Assembly: GCF_018847975.1 (NCBI RefSeq)
Contig: NZ_CP072597.1
Coordinates: 5,185,001 to 5,249,000 of the forward strand
Length of the DNA stretch: 64,000 nt
Direction of reading: 5' to 3'
Origin: Lysobacter sp. K5869
Lineage (GTDB): Bacteria; Pseudomonadota; Gammaproteobacteria; Xanthomonadales; Xanthomonadaceae
In this document: positions 36,780 through 47,432 of the stretch, piece after piece
How the letters are laid out: each line of letters opens with the position of its first letter
Numbering within the stretch: position 1 is the stretch's first letter
Program-made: the position numbers and the translations under genes
Notes under the pieces: generated by a model
What the model saw: the letters and a program-made list of their open reading frames with translations, nothing else
Told to the model about the DNA's origin: nothing
Database searches by the model: none

Positions 36780-37131
36780 AGCGGCGCCGCGGTCCGACGC
36801 GCGGCGCGCCCTTGAAGCGATGCGATTCTCACTGCGGCAGCGACACCGCGGCGGCCCCGACGAACGACGCACGGCACGGGGCTCTGCGCCGCGCGACCGC
36901 GCAGACGCCGGCGCTTCGAGATTTCTAGACGGTATGCGGCGCGCGGAACAGCGCGAAGGCGGGAACGAATTGGGACGCCGCGGGAAGGATTCGCGGCGCG
37001 CGCGGACATATCCGCATTCGGGTGATCGGCATCGCGGCGCGCGCTTGAAGACGGTCAAGCGGCGGGAGATTGGGTGAGCGAGGCGCTGGGCGGTTTGGGC
37101 GATGGACGCCACACCGTTTAGCGCTCACTTC

Positions 37132-37241
37132 ACCGTCATTCCAGCGAAAGCCGGAATCCATTTTGCTTTCGCCTGCGTCGAGTGGCTGCGCAAGGTCGGA
37201 GCAAGATCAAAATGGATTCCGGCTTTCGCCGGAATGACGGT
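37132..37241. repeat. REPIN: two REP hairpins in inverted orientation
   Basis: The 34-base arms 37132-37165 and 37208-37241 are reverse complements with one mismatch. Within each arm ATTCCGGC-GAAA-GCCGGAAT (left arm with one change) forms its own hairpin with a GAAA loop. This nested layout is that of REP doublets mobilised by RAYT transposases. No RAYT gene is in the window. Confidence 0.85.
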
Positions 37242-37292
37242 ATCGAGGTATCGAGGTACCGGAGGCGAGCGGGCATCGCGCCCGCCCCTCGC

Positions 37293-37484
37293 TCACCCGC
37301 TGCGCAAACACCACAGCGCGGTCACCGCCATCGCCACCACGATCCCCCCGACCGCGCGCAGATGCGGGTCGGGCAAAGAACGCAGTTGCTCGGCGGCGCG
37401 TTTCCAACCGCCGGGGGACACGAACAGCACCAGTCCCTCGAACACCGCCACCAGGCACAAGGCCCGCCACACCTCGCCGGCCAT
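37293..37484 (-). CDS. DUF2065 small membrane protein
   Basis: 63 residues with two hydrophobic segments (about 6-22 and 43-59) and the LVFVSPGGWK-like turn LFVSPGGWKR between them, the hallmark of DUF2065. These small proteins are encoded directly after hflC in many Gammaproteobacteria, as here (9 bases after). The function is unknown; a link to the HflKC complex is inferred from conserved neighbourhood. Confidence 0.88.
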   Translation of the reverse strand: MAGEVWRALCLVAVFEGLVLFVSPGGWKRAAEQLRSLPDPHLRAVGGIVVAMAVTALWCLRSG

Positions 37485-37493
37485 CGGCCGGCC

Positions 37494-38357
37494 TCAGCGA
37501 TCGGACTTGAGGTACTGCAGGTACGGATCGTCGCGGTCGAGCACGATCACGCTCTGGCCGTCGGCGAACGCCTTGCGGTAGGAATCCAGGCTGCGCTGGA
37601 AGGCGAAGAACGAGGGGTCCTTCGACGCCGCCTCGCCGTACAGACGCGCGGCCTCGGCGTCGCCCTCGCCGCGCAGGCGCTGCGCGTCGCGCTCGGCCTC
37701 GGCCAGGATCACGGTCTTGTCGCGGTCGGCCGCGGCGCGGATCGCCTGCGACTGCTCGAAACCTTCCGCGCGCAACTGGCTCGCCACCTGCAGGCGCTGC
37801 GAACGCATCTGGTTGTAGACCGACTGCAGCACGTTGCTGTCCTGCGGCAGGTCGATGCGCTTGATCCGGATGTCGAGGATCTTCACGCCCAAGGTCGAGG
37901 CGCCGCGGTTGATCGCTTCCAACTGCTTGCCGACCACGGCCTCGCGATCGCCCTTGACCACGTCGAGCAGCTTGAGCGAGTTGATCTCGTTGCGCAGCGA
38001 ATCGCGGATGATCGGCGCCAGCCGCTCGGCCGCGACGTCTTCGTTGCCGCCGGTGGCCTGGAAGAAGCGGCGCATGTCCTCGATCCGGCCGAGCGCGAAG
38101 AAGTCGACGCTGACGTCGAGCTTGTCGGCGGTGAGGTAACGCTCGGGTTCGGCCGGCAGCACCTTGAGGCGGCGGTCGAAGGTGCGCGCGGTTTCGATCA
38201 GCGGCCACTTGAAGCGCAGGCCCGGGCCGACGTCCTCGCGCACCACGGTGCCGAGGCGGAACACGATCGCGCTGTGGCCTTCGTTGACCACGAACACCGA
38301 ACCCAGCAGGGCCAGCAGCAGGGCCACGCCCGCTGCGATCAGGGCAGGAACTCTCAT
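37494..38357 (-). CDS. hflC: HflC, FtsH-associated SPFH/Band-7 protein
   Basis: 287 residues. One N-terminal membrane segment (about 5-22), then the SPFH/Band-7 domain in the periplasm (VVREDVGPGLRFKWPLIE) and a long helical region (about 170-260) rich in Ala, Arg and Glu that drives ring assembly. With HflK it forms a large cage around FtsH and modulates membrane protein degradation. It overlaps hflK by 4 bases, so the two are coupled. Confidence 0.95.
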   Translation of the reverse strand: MRVPALIAAGVALLLALLGSVFVVNEGHSAIVFRLGTVVREDVGPGLRFKWPLIETARTFDRRLKVLPAEPERYLTADKLDVSVDFFALGRIEDMRRFFQATGGNEDVAAERLAPIIRDSLRNEINSLKLLDVVKGDREAVVGKQLEAINRGASTLGVKILDIRIKRIDLPQDSNVLQSVYNQMRSQRLQVASQLRAEGFEQSQAIRAAADRDKTVILAEAERDAQRLRGEGDAEAARLYGEAASKDPSFFAFQRSLDSYRKAFADGQSVIVLDRDDPYLQYLKSDR

Positions 38358-39463
38358 CGCATCACCTCATCGCGGGTCTTCGGGCGCGTGGGGCGGCCGA
38401 TGTTGGGCACGGTCGAATCGGTCGCGGTCACCGACGGCAGCAGCTCGGGCTGGTTCAGCGGCACGCTGACCGGGCCCGGGGTCACCGGCACGCCGTTGCG
38501 GTCGCTCATCGGCACGTACAGGATCTGCTTGGAATCGCCGCCGACGATCTTGCGGTTCTGGCTCAGCACGTCCTGCACGGCGTCCAGCCACAGGCGCTTG
38601 CGGGTGACGTCCGGCGCGCCCTTGTACTGCTCGACCAAGAGGCTGAAGCGCGCCGCGTCGCCTTGCGCGCGGGCCACGTTCGAGGTCTTGTAGCCCTCGG
38701 CGGTGGTGCGGATGCGCTGCGCGTCGCCGCGCGCTTCCGGCACGATCTTCTTGGCGTAGGCCTGGGCCTCGTTGATCGCGGTGGATTTGTCGGCGTTGGC
38801 GCGCTGGGCTTCGTCGAAGGCGTCCTTGACGTCGTCCGGCGGGCGCGCGTTGGGCAGATTGAGCTCGGTGACGGTCAGGCCGGTCTCGTAGTCCTTCAGC
38901 GAGGCCTGCAGGCGCTGGCGCACCTGGGTGGTCAGCACGCTGCGCGAGCCGAGCACGGTGTCCAGGTCGGAGCGTCCGATCTGCTCGCGCACCGCGCTCT
39001 GCGCGGCCTGCTTGAGCACTTCCTCGGGTTCGCGCGAACCGAACAGGAACTGGCGCGGCGACTCGATCCGGTACTGCACGTTGATCTCGACGTTGACCAT
39101 GTTGCCGTCGCGGGTCAGGACCGGAACGTTTTCGCTGTAGGCCTTGCTCTGGGTCGCGTTGACCTTCTTCACGCTCTCCACCGGCCACGGCAGCTTGAAG
39201 TGCGGGCCGGGCTGGAGCACGCGCGAGAACGTGCCGAAGCGCAGGACCACGCCGCGCTCCTGCTCGGTCACCAGCACGAAGCAGTTGAACACCAGCCACA
39301 GGGCCACCAGCAGGCCGACCCAGCGCAGGATCCCGCCGCCGCCGTTGCCGAACAGGCCGCGCGCGGAATCGATCAGGGAGTCCAGGCCGCGGCCTTGGGG
39401 TTTGCGTTGCCGCGACGGTCGGTTGTCGCCGGAATTGTCACTGCCGGGGGTGTTCCAGGCCAT
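38354..39463 (-). CDS. hflK: HflK, FtsH-associated SPFH/Band-7 protein
   Basis: 369 residues from the ATG at 39463 (MAWNTPGSDNSG, the family N terminus). A hydrophilic N-terminal part with Gly-rich FGNGGGGI is followed by one membrane segment (about 46-65), the SPFH domain (VVLRFGTFSRVLQPGPHFKLPWP) and the assembly helix. Partner of HflC in the FtsH-regulating complex. The C-terminal ~40 residues are Pro/Thr-rich. The upstream in-frame stretch to 39595 is shadow sequence. Confidence 0.95.
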   Translation of the reverse strand: MAWNTPGSDNSGDNRPSRQRKPQGRGLDSLIDSARGLFGNGGGGILRWVGLLVALWLVFNCFVLVTEQERGVVLRFGTFSRVLQPGPHFKLPWPVESVKKVNATQSKAYSENVPVLTRDGNMVNVEINVQYRIESPRQFLFGSREPEEVLKQAAQSAVREQIGRSDLDTVLGSRSVLTTQVRQRLQASLKDYETGLTVTELNLPNARPPDDVKDAFDEAQRANADKSTAINEAQAYAKKIVPEARGDAQRIRTTAEGYKTSNVARAQGDAARFSLLVEQYKGAPDVTRKRLWLDAVQDVLSQNRKIVGGDSKQILYVPMSDRNGVPVTPGPVSVPLNQPELLPSVTATDSTVPNIGRPTRPKTRDEVMR

Positions 39464-39620
39464 GCCTGCTCCTAAGAAAGTGGACGCCGGACGAAGCGCG
39501 CGCCCAAGGCGGCGGTTCCGTCCGAGCACCGGCCCGCGGCAGGGCCGGCGCCGGTCCGCGGACGCTGGGACGTCCGCGGCGGCTCGCGCGCGCATTCAGG
39601 CGCGCGCGAACCTGTCGATT

Positions 39621-40919
39621 CTAGGTGGGGGTCTCCACCGTCTCAAGCAAGGGCCGCAACGGCTCGCCATGGGCCTGGGCGAACAGGCGCTGGGCGTCGG
39701 CCACGGCCATGTCGACTTCGACCAGCCAACCGTGCTCGTCGGCCTGCTCGGAACGCACCGCGCCGAGCTCGTGCAAGCGCGCGCGCAGGCGCGCGTCGCG
39801 CGGCGCGATCCGCACGCCGCCCTGAACGCGGCGCAACTGCAGCGCTTGCGCGAGCGACTCGCGCAGCAGGTCCAGGCCCTCGCCGGCGCGCGCCGACAGC
39901 CACACCCGGTGGCGCTCCTCGCCCGGCCGGTCCACGCGCGGGGCGACGCCGTCGAGCCGGTCGATCTTGTTGAACACCAGCAGCTGCGGCAGATCGCCGG
40001 CGCCGACTTCGGCCAGCACCGCGTCGACCTGGGCGATGCGCTCGTCGCGGTGCGGGTCGGCGGCGTCGATGACGTGCAGCAGCAGGTCGGCTTCGCGCGC
40101 TTCCGACAAGGTCGAACGGAACGCGGCGACCAGCTCGTGCGGCAGATCGCGGACGAAGCCGACGGTGTCGGCCAGGACCACGCCGCCGCCCGGCAGCTCG
40201 ATCCGGCGCACGGTCGGGTCGAGGGTGGCGAACAGTTGGTCGGCGGCGTAGGCGTCGGCGCCGGTCAGCGCGTTGAACAGCGTGGATTTGCCGGCGTTGG
40301 TGTAGCCCACCAGCGCCACCCGCGGCAGTTCGCTGCGCAGGCGCGCGCGGCGCATCTGGGTGCGCTGCACTTCGACCTTGTCCAGGCGCTTCTGCAATTG
40401 CTCCAGGCGCTTCTGCAACAGGCGGCGGTCGGTTTCCAGCTGGGTTTCGCCGGGGCCGCGCAGGCCGATGGAGCCGCCGCGCTGGCGCTCCAAGTGGGTC
40501 CAGCCGCGCACCAGCCGCGTGGCCATGTGCTTGAGCTGGGCCAGTTCGACCTGCAGCTTGCCCTCGGCGCTGCGCGCGCGCTGGGAAAAGATGTCCAGGA
40601 TCAGGCCGGTGCGGTCGACCACGCGGCGTTCGAGGAAGCGCTCGAGGTTGCGCTCCTGGCCCGGGCTGAGCGGATGGTTGACCAGGATCAGGTCGGCGCC
40701 GGTGGCCTCGGCCGCGGCCTTGACCTCGTCGAGCTTGCCGCTGCCGATCAACGTGGCCGCATTGGGACGGTCGATCCGCGCGGTCAGCACCGCGGCCACG
40801 GACGCGCCGGCCGAGCGCGCCAGATCGGCGAACTCTTCCAGCAGGTCCTCCTCCGGCGCGCCGCCGGAGTGAGGCTGGATCAGCAGGGCGTGCTCGCCCT
40901 TCTTGGAACGTTCGAACAT
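39621..40919 (-). CDS. hflX: GTPase HflX
   Basis: 432 residues. N-terminal HflX domain with HPLSPGQERNLE and SIGLRGPGETQLE (150-162), a coiled-coil linker, then the G domain: GYTNAGKST (205-213), DTVGFVRDLP and NKID. A C-terminal domain completes it. HflX binds 50S and 70S ribosomes and rescues or splits stalled ribosomes after stress. It sits in the conserved miaA-hfq-hflX-hflK-hflC order, 97 bases downstream of hfq. Confidence 0.96.
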   Translation of the reverse strand: MFERSKKGEHALLIQPHSGGAPEEDLLEEFADLARSAGASVAAVLTARIDRPNAATLIGSGKLDEVKAAAEATGADLILVNHPLSPGQERNLERFLERRVVDRTGLILDIFSQRARSAEGKLQVELAQLKHMATRLVRGWTHLERQRGGSIGLRGPGETQLETDRRLLQKRLEQLQKRLDKVEVQRTQMRRARLRSELPRVALVGYTNAGKSTLFNALTGADAYAADQLFATLDPTVRRIELPGGGVVLADTVGFVRDLPHELVAAFRSTLSEAREADLLLHVIDAADPHRDERIAQVDAVLAEVGAGDLPQLLVFNKIDRLDGVAPRVDRPGEERHRVWLSARAGEGLDLLRESLAQALQLRRVQGGVRIAPRDARLRARLHELGAVRSEQADEHGWLVEVDMAVADAQRLFAQAHGEPLRPLLETVETPT

Positions 40920-41016
40920 CGATTAGGAAGAAAGCTGGCGGGCCGGACCCGGGGACGAACCCTGGCAGATGGAGGCGCCGCGCCGGTTTCTCAATTCTCC
41001 CGACCGAGTCCGGCGC

Positions 41017-41289
41017 TTATTCGTTCTCGTCGCCGCCGTCGCTGCCGTCCGCGGACTGCACGTAGCCGCCGCCCGGGCCGACGCGGACGTTGCGCGCGGG
41101 GACCACGGTGGAAATGGCGTGCTTGTAAACCATCTGGCTGACGGTGTTGCGCAACAGCACCACGAATTGGTCGAAAGATTCGATCGTGCCCTGCAGCTTG
41201 ATGCCGTTGACCAGGTAGACCGAAACCGGCACACGTTCGCGACGCAGCGCATTCAGGAAAGGATCCTGCAGGGATTGCCCCTTAGACAT
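41017..41289 (-). CDS. hfq: RNA chaperone Hfq
   Basis: 90 residues. The Sm1 part shows [14 protein letters not shown] and [13 protein letters not shown]; Sm2 shows VVLLRN and YKHAIST, whose Lys-His lies at the RNA-binding proximal face. Hfq is a hexamer that pairs small RNAs with mRNAs. The C-terminal tail ([20 protein letters not shown], about 71-90) is short and acidic. Between miaA and hflX, the usual place. Confidence 0.97.
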   Translation of the reverse strand: MSKGQSLQDPFLNALRRERVPVSVYLVNGIKLQGTIESFDQFVVLLRNTVSQMVYKHAISTVVPARNVRVGPGGGYVQSADGSDGGDENE

Positions 41290-41492
41290 CTTCTAATTCC
41301 CCAGCATGTTCTAGTTATTAGGACGGCGCGCCCCATCGCGGGAGCCCGGGCGGCTTGGCCCGGAGCCCGGGTCACGAGCGCTTCCGTATCGCCGGCTGTT
41401 GTCCCCACAGGGGCGACCCGCCCGATGTTAACGCAAGTGCGAGCAAACATTGCGACCCGGGTCCGGGTTTGCGCGCCCCACTCCGGGCGGCG

Positions 41493-42482
41493 CTAAGCGC
41501 TCTGGACCGGCGCGCGCGCGGGGGCATCGGCGAACAGCCTCAAGGCATGCTCGAGTTCGGCCGCGTCGCGCAAAGGATCGAACCAGCGCGCGTCAAGTTC
41601 GCCGCGCAGCCAGGTCAACTGGCGCTTGGCCAGTTGCCGGGTGGCGTAGATGCCGCGGTCGCGCAGCTCGGCCGCGTCGAACGCGCCGTCGAGGTGTTCC
41701 CAGGCCTGGCGGTAGCCGACCGCGCGGATCGCCGGCAGCTCCAGCGGGCTCGGATGCCCGGCCAGACCCGGCCAGGCGCGCAGCGCGCGGACTTCGTCGA
41801 GGAAGCCGGCGGCCAGCATCGCGTCGAAGCGCCGCTCGATCCGCGCGTGCAGCACCGCGCGGTCGGCCGGCGCCAGCACCAGCTTGAGCACCCGGAACGG
41901 CAGCCGCGGCCGCCCGGCCGAGGCGCGGCGCCACTCGCTGATGGTGCGTCCCGACAGACGCCAAACTTCGAGCGCGCGCTGGATGCGCTGAGCGTCGGTG
42001 GCGTGGATGCGCGCGGCGGCCTCCGGGTCGAGCGCGGCCAGTTCGGCGTGCAGCGCGGCCCAGCCGCGTTCGGCCGCCTCCGCGGTCAGCGCGGCGCGGG
42101 TGGCCGGATCGGCCTCGGGCATGTCCGACAGGCCGCGCAGCAAGGCGTGGAAGTACAGCCCGGTGCCGCCAGCGAGGATCGGGACGCGGCCGCGCGCGGC
42201 GATCTGCTCCATCGCCCGGCGCGCGTCGGCGGCGAACTCGGCCGCCGAATACGCCTGCCACGGCTCGCGCACGTCGATCAGATGGTGCGGCACCGCCGCC
42301 TGCTCGGCCGCGCTGGGCTTGGCCGCGCCGATGTCCAGGCCGCGGTAGACCAGGGCCGAATCGACGCTGACGATCTCCGCGTCCAGGCGCTGGGCCCACT
42401 CCAGGGCGAGCGCGGTCTTGCCCGAAGCGGTCGGGCCCATCAGGGCGATGGCGAGCGGGCGCGGGTCGTGGGAAGCGCTCAT
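41493..42482 (-). CDS. miaA: tRNA dimethylallyltransferase
   Basis: 329 residues from the ATG at 42482. It adds dimethylallyl to A37 of tRNAs reading U-starting codons. The P-loop GPTASGKT lies at 16-23, followed by [17 protein letters not shown], a variant of the family DSAxxYRxxxIGTAKP. Later signatures are [14 protein letters not shown] and [19 protein letters not shown]. The start gives the standard N terminus; the in-frame extension to 42602 is shadow. Downstream neighbour is hfq. Its upstream side abuts the repeat array. Confidence 0.95.
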   Translation of the reverse strand: MSASHDPRPLAIALMGPTASGKTALALEWAQRLDAEIVSVDSALVYRGLDIGAAKPSAAEQAAVPHHLIDVREPWQAYSAAEFAADARRAMEQIAARGRVPILAGGTGLYFHALLRGLSDMPEADPATRAALTAEAAERGWAALHAELAALDPEAAARIHATDAQRIQRALEVWRLSGRTISEWRRASAGRPRLPFRVLKLVLAPADRAVLHARIERRFDAMLAAGFLDEVRALRAWPGLAGHPSPLELPAIRAVGYRQAWEHLDGAFDAAELRDRGIYATRQLAKRQLTWLRGELDARWFDPLRDAAELEHALRLFADAPARAPVQSA

Positions 42483-42681
42483 GCGGATGCGGCGGGGCGA
42501 AGCGGACGCGACGCGCAGCCTCGCACAGGCGCGCGGCCCGCGAAAGCCGGCCCGCCGTCGCCGCGGCGCCGCCCCGACCGGTGCGCAAGCGCGCTGCGGC
42601 AAGCCTTTGCGCCGGCCGCCCCCGCTCTCATCGGACCCGACTTAAGCAGAATTTGCACATTTCTTGACCAGTCCGTTGCAG

Positions 42682-43837
42682 TTGTCCACATCCCCTGTGG
42701 ACAAGCCTGCGGACAGTTTTTCGATTGCACGCGCGAAGCCTTGCGGCATAAGCATTGCAAGAGAGTTGGCGAGAAATTGACCAGTGAATTTCCTTGACAT
42801 TGCCGCGGGCATCGGCATCCCGGCCCGGCGCACGCGACGCTGTCCGCAGCGCCCGTGGACAAGCGTGCGGACACGCGGGCGCGAATCGGGTTTCACGCCT
42901 TATGCGGCGGGGCTTTGGGGAGATTGGCGATTTTTTGTCCGCGCGCCGCGGCGCTTGCCGTGGGCGGTGCGCGATGCGCGCCTTCAGCGCCGCCGGCGTG
43001 TTGCGGCGCACCAGGGCACGCTGGAAATTTTCGCCGCCCTGCCCCGTCCGCAGGCACGCGAGGCGCCGCGGGCGCTCGCTTCTGCGGGAACGCCCGCTGT
43101 TCGGCGCTGACGCTATCCACACAGCCTGTGGACAAGCATTGGGACACACGCGTTGGAATCGGGTTTCACGCCTTGCGCCGCAAGGCCTCGGCGAGATTGG
43201 CTATTTTTTGTCCAGATCGGATTTTCGCCGCGACGACGCTCGGCGACGACGCGCCGCGACGCCGCGGCCTTGCGTTTTCCCATGTTTTTCCCTAGACGCC
43301 TCTCCTCGATGCGGCGTCGCTATCCACACAGCCTGTGGACAAGCACTGGGATACACGCAGTGGAATCGGGTTTCACGCCTTACGCCGCAAGGCTTCGGCA
43401 AGATTGGCTGTTTTTTGTCCACTGTGGATTTCCGCGCCGTCCATGCTCGACGACGAGGCGTCGCGAGGCCGAAGCCTTGCGTTTTTCGGCATGTCCTCTT
43501 AGCCGCCCCGCATCGAAAGCGCGTCGCTATCCACACAGCCTGTGGACAAGCACTGGGATACACGCGTTGGAATCGGGTTTCACGCCTTACGCCGCAAGGG
43601 TTCGGCGAGATTGGCTATATTTTGTCCATCGCGGATTTTCGCGTCGGCCATGCTCGGCGACGAAGCGCCGCAACGTCGTGGCCTTGCGTTTTTTGGCATT
43701 TCCTCTTAGCCGCCCCGCATCGAAAGCGCGTCGCTATCCACACAGCCTGTGGACAAGCACTGGGATACACGCAGTGGAATCGGGTTTCACGCCTGCAACG
43801 CCAAGGCTTTCGGGAAACTGGCGAAAATTTCGCCAGT
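42682..43837. repeat. Six-unit repeat array with paired DnaA-box-like motifs
   Basis: Six units are visible. Paired inverted 9-mers mark them. Unit 1 has TTGTCCACA (42682-42690) and TGTGGACAA (42696-42704). Unit 2 is degenerate (CGTGGACAA at 42854-42862). Units 3-6 each have CTATCCACA, a CAGCC spacer and TGTGGACAA; the second box starts at 43127, 43334, 43541 and 43748, an exact 207-base period. After the boxes most units continue with GGAATCGGGTTTCACGCC, a GCCTT/AAGGC mini-hairpin, and GATTGGCTATTTTTTGTCC. The 9-mers fit the relaxed DnaA-box form known from high-GC bacteria. Confidence 0.88.
43817..43837 (-). terminator. Hairpin at the end of folP
   Basis: Perfect 9-bp stem ACTGGCGAA / TTCGCCAGT with a 3-base loop, 44 bases past the folP stop at the edge of the repeat array. 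On the minus strand it is followed by TTCCCG, a weak T tract, so terminator function is likely but not certain. Confidence 0.55.
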
Positions 43838-43880
43838 GCGTGCGTAGCGATGCATGCCGGCGACGAAGCGCCGCGTCGCT

Positions 43881-44780
43881 TCAATCCTCGTCGGGCCACT
43901 TGGGCATCGCCGGCGCCGCCGCGCGGCGCGGCTGGGCCTGCGCGGCCACCGCATCCCACACCTTCAAGGCGTCGACCGTGGCGGCGACGTCGTGCGCGCG
44001 CAGCAGGCGCGCGCCGCGCTGGGCCGCGATCAGATGCGCGGCGACCGAGCCGTACACGCGCTCGGCGGGCGCGTCGCGGCCGGTCAGCTCGCCGATGCTG
44101 CGCTTGCGCGACAGCCCGGCCAGCACCGGCACGCCGAGTTCGGCGAAGCGCTCCAATTGCGCGAGCAGCGTGAGGTTGTGCGCCAGGGTCTTGCCGAAGC
44201 CGAAGCCCGGATCGACCAGGATGCGCTTCTTGGCGATGCCGGCCATCTCGGCGGCGAAGATGCGCTCGGCCAGGAAGCGGTGCACCTCGGCGACGACATC
44301 GTCGTAGCGCGGCTCGTGCTGCATCGAGCGCGGCTCGCCCTGCATGTGCATCAGCACGACCGGCACGCCGAGCTCGGCGGCGGCGTCGAGCGCGCCCTCG
44401 CGGCGCAGGCCGTAGACGTCGTTGATCAGCCCGGCGCCGGCGGCGACCGCGGCGCGCATGACCTCGGGCTTGGACGTGTCGATACTCAGCGGCAGCGCGG
44501 TCTCGCGCGCGAGGCGTTCGATCACCGGAATCGTGCGGCGCAGTTCTTCCTCGACGGACACCTCGGCGGCGCCGGGACGGGTCGATTCGCCGCCGATGTC
44601 GAGGATGTCCGCACCCTCCGCCGCGAGCCGCAAGCCGTGCGCGACCGCGGCCTCGAGCGTGTCGTGGGCGCCGCCGTCGGAGAACGAATCGGGGGTGACG
44701 TTGACGATGCCCATCACCCGCGGGCGGTCGAGCTTGAGGACGCGGCCGTTGCAGTCCAGGACGGGGCTCAGATCGAACAT
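43881..44780 (-). CDS. folP: Dihydropteroate synthase
   Basis: 299 residues. It condenses p-aminobenzoate with dihydropterin pyrophosphate in folate synthesis and is the sulfonamide target. Signatures are VMGIVNVTPDSFSDGG (about 22-37), DILDIGGESTRPGA (about 59-72) and the late LAGLSRKRSIGEL loop; an internal DPGFGFGKTLAHN element is also present. The Lys-Arg-rich end is slightly longer than usual. The start at 44780 gives the normal N terminus. It is 58 bases after the NTF2-like gene and may share its transcript. Confidence 0.95.
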   Translation of the reverse strand: MFDLSPVLDCNGRVLKLDRPRVMGIVNVTPDSFSDGGAHDTLEAAVAHGLRLAAEGADILDIGGESTRPGAAEVSVEEELRRTIPVIERLARETALPLSIDTSKPEVMRAAVAAGAGLINDVYGLRREGALDAAAELGVPVVLMHMQGEPRSMQHEPRYDDVVAEVHRFLAERIFAAEMAGIAKKRILVDPGFGFGKTLAHNLTLLAQLERFAELGVPVLAGLSRKRSIGELTGRDAPAERVYGSVAAHLIAAQRGARLLRAHDVAATVDALKVWDAVAAQAQPRRAAAPAMPKWPDED

Positions 44781-44838
44781 GGCGGGCCTGCGGCGAAAAG
44801 AGACCGGTAGGCTAGCGCACTCTCCGCGCGGGCGCCGC

Positions 44839-45270
44839 TCAGTCGATCAGGCCGCCCTCGCGCATGGTCCGGCGTTCGTCCTCATGGGAAACGTAGAACG
44901 CCACTTTCGGCCCGTCGCCGGGATCGAACAGCACGTAGCTGATGTCGAACTCGAACACGCGCGGCGGCGCATCAGGCGTTGGCCGCGGCGGATCGAACGC
45001 CATGCGCCAACGCACCTTCGCCAAGGTGTAGCGCTCGTCCAGCGCGGTCGGCTCGATGCCCAGCACCCGCGCCGAACGGAAACCGATCTCGCCGAAAAAG
45101 GCCCGGCGCTCGTCGATCGCCTCGCGGAACGTGGCGTCGTTGCCGATGCAGGCCACGCCGTTGGGATCGGCGCCCATGAACTGCGCGGTGAACTGCGCGG
45201 CGACCTGATCCGGGTCGAAGGTGTTGGCCCCTCGTTCGTAGCGGGCGAAGAACTCCTCGATCTTGCGCAT
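44839..45270 (-). CDS. NTF2/SnoaL-like protein of unknown function
   Basis: 143 residues (MRKIEEFFARYERGANTFDPDQVAAQF). The opening helix, the central sheet (YTLAKVRWRMAF; FEFDISYVLFD) and the overall length are those of the NTF2-like fold used by SnoaL/DUF4440 proteins. No signal peptide, so it is cytoplasmic. The ligand or reaction is unknown. It lies between ftsH and folP on the same strand, an insertion relative to the usual close spacing of these genes. Confidence 0.65.
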   Translation of the reverse strand: MRKIEEFFARYERGANTFDPDQVAAQFTAQFMGADPNGVACIGNDATFREAIDERRAFFGEIGFRSARVLGIEPTALDERYTLAKVRWRMAFDPPRPTPDAPPRVFEFDISYVLFDPGDGPKVAFYVSHEDERRTMREGGLID

Positions 45271-45314
45271 GCGCGGCCTCCCGTGCGTTCGCCGTCGTCG
45301 CGGCCGCGGCCAAA

Positions 45315-45344
45315 GAAAAAGGCGGCCGAAGCCGCCTTTTTTAT
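45315..45344 (-). terminator. Intrinsic terminator of ftsH
   Basis: AAAAAGGCGGC / GCCGCCTTTTTT stem with a CGAA (minus strand TTCG) tetraloop, 20 bases beyond the ftsH stop. T tracts lie on both strands after the stem. Confidence 0.92.
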
Positions 45345-45363
45345 AACCGACGCGAAGTAAGCC

Positions 45364-47259
<1,896 letters not shown>

Positions 47260-47432
47260 TTGTTTCCTACCCTGCGGCCCCGCGGGGCCCGTGGCCGCGA
47301 ACGCCTCGTGCGCCCGCGGTAACCGCCAGATTGTCACACCCACCGCCCCGGTACATCTGTCGTACGGGGCGCCGTTCACGAACCGGCTCGTTCAGCAAGC
47401 CGGCCGTCGCGGCCTGTCCGGGGCGGCCCCGG

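Larger units (their letters stand above)
42483..43880. other. Long non-coding region between miaA and folP
   Basis: 1,398 bases without a credible gene. Open frames cross it on both strands, but they exist because the repeat length is divisible by three and their products are repetitive Arg-rich sequence. The region is dominated by the repeat array at 42682-43837. Confidence 0.8.

Noticed and set aside
36481..37112. Several overlapping open frames on both strands in the purA upstream gap
   Set aside because: All are Arg/Pro/Ser-rich with no consistent start, no ribosome-binding site and no motif. They cross two terminator hairpins.
43113..43756. CRISPR-like array
   Set aside because: Repeats are about 100 bases of conserved core in 207-base units and the intervening parts are themselves related. 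CRISPR repeats are 23-50 bases with unique spacers, and no cas genes are near.
42682..43837. The chromosomal replication origin itself
   Set aside because: The DnaA-box-like pairs are suggestive, but dnaA, dnaN, rpmH or an AT-rich unwinding region are absent. I keep it as a possible DnaA-binding locus only.
42794..44173. 459-codon open frame through the repeat array
   Set aside because: It stays open because the repeat period (207) is a multiple of three. The product is Arg-rich repetition, other frames on both strands are open as well, and it runs into antisense of folP.
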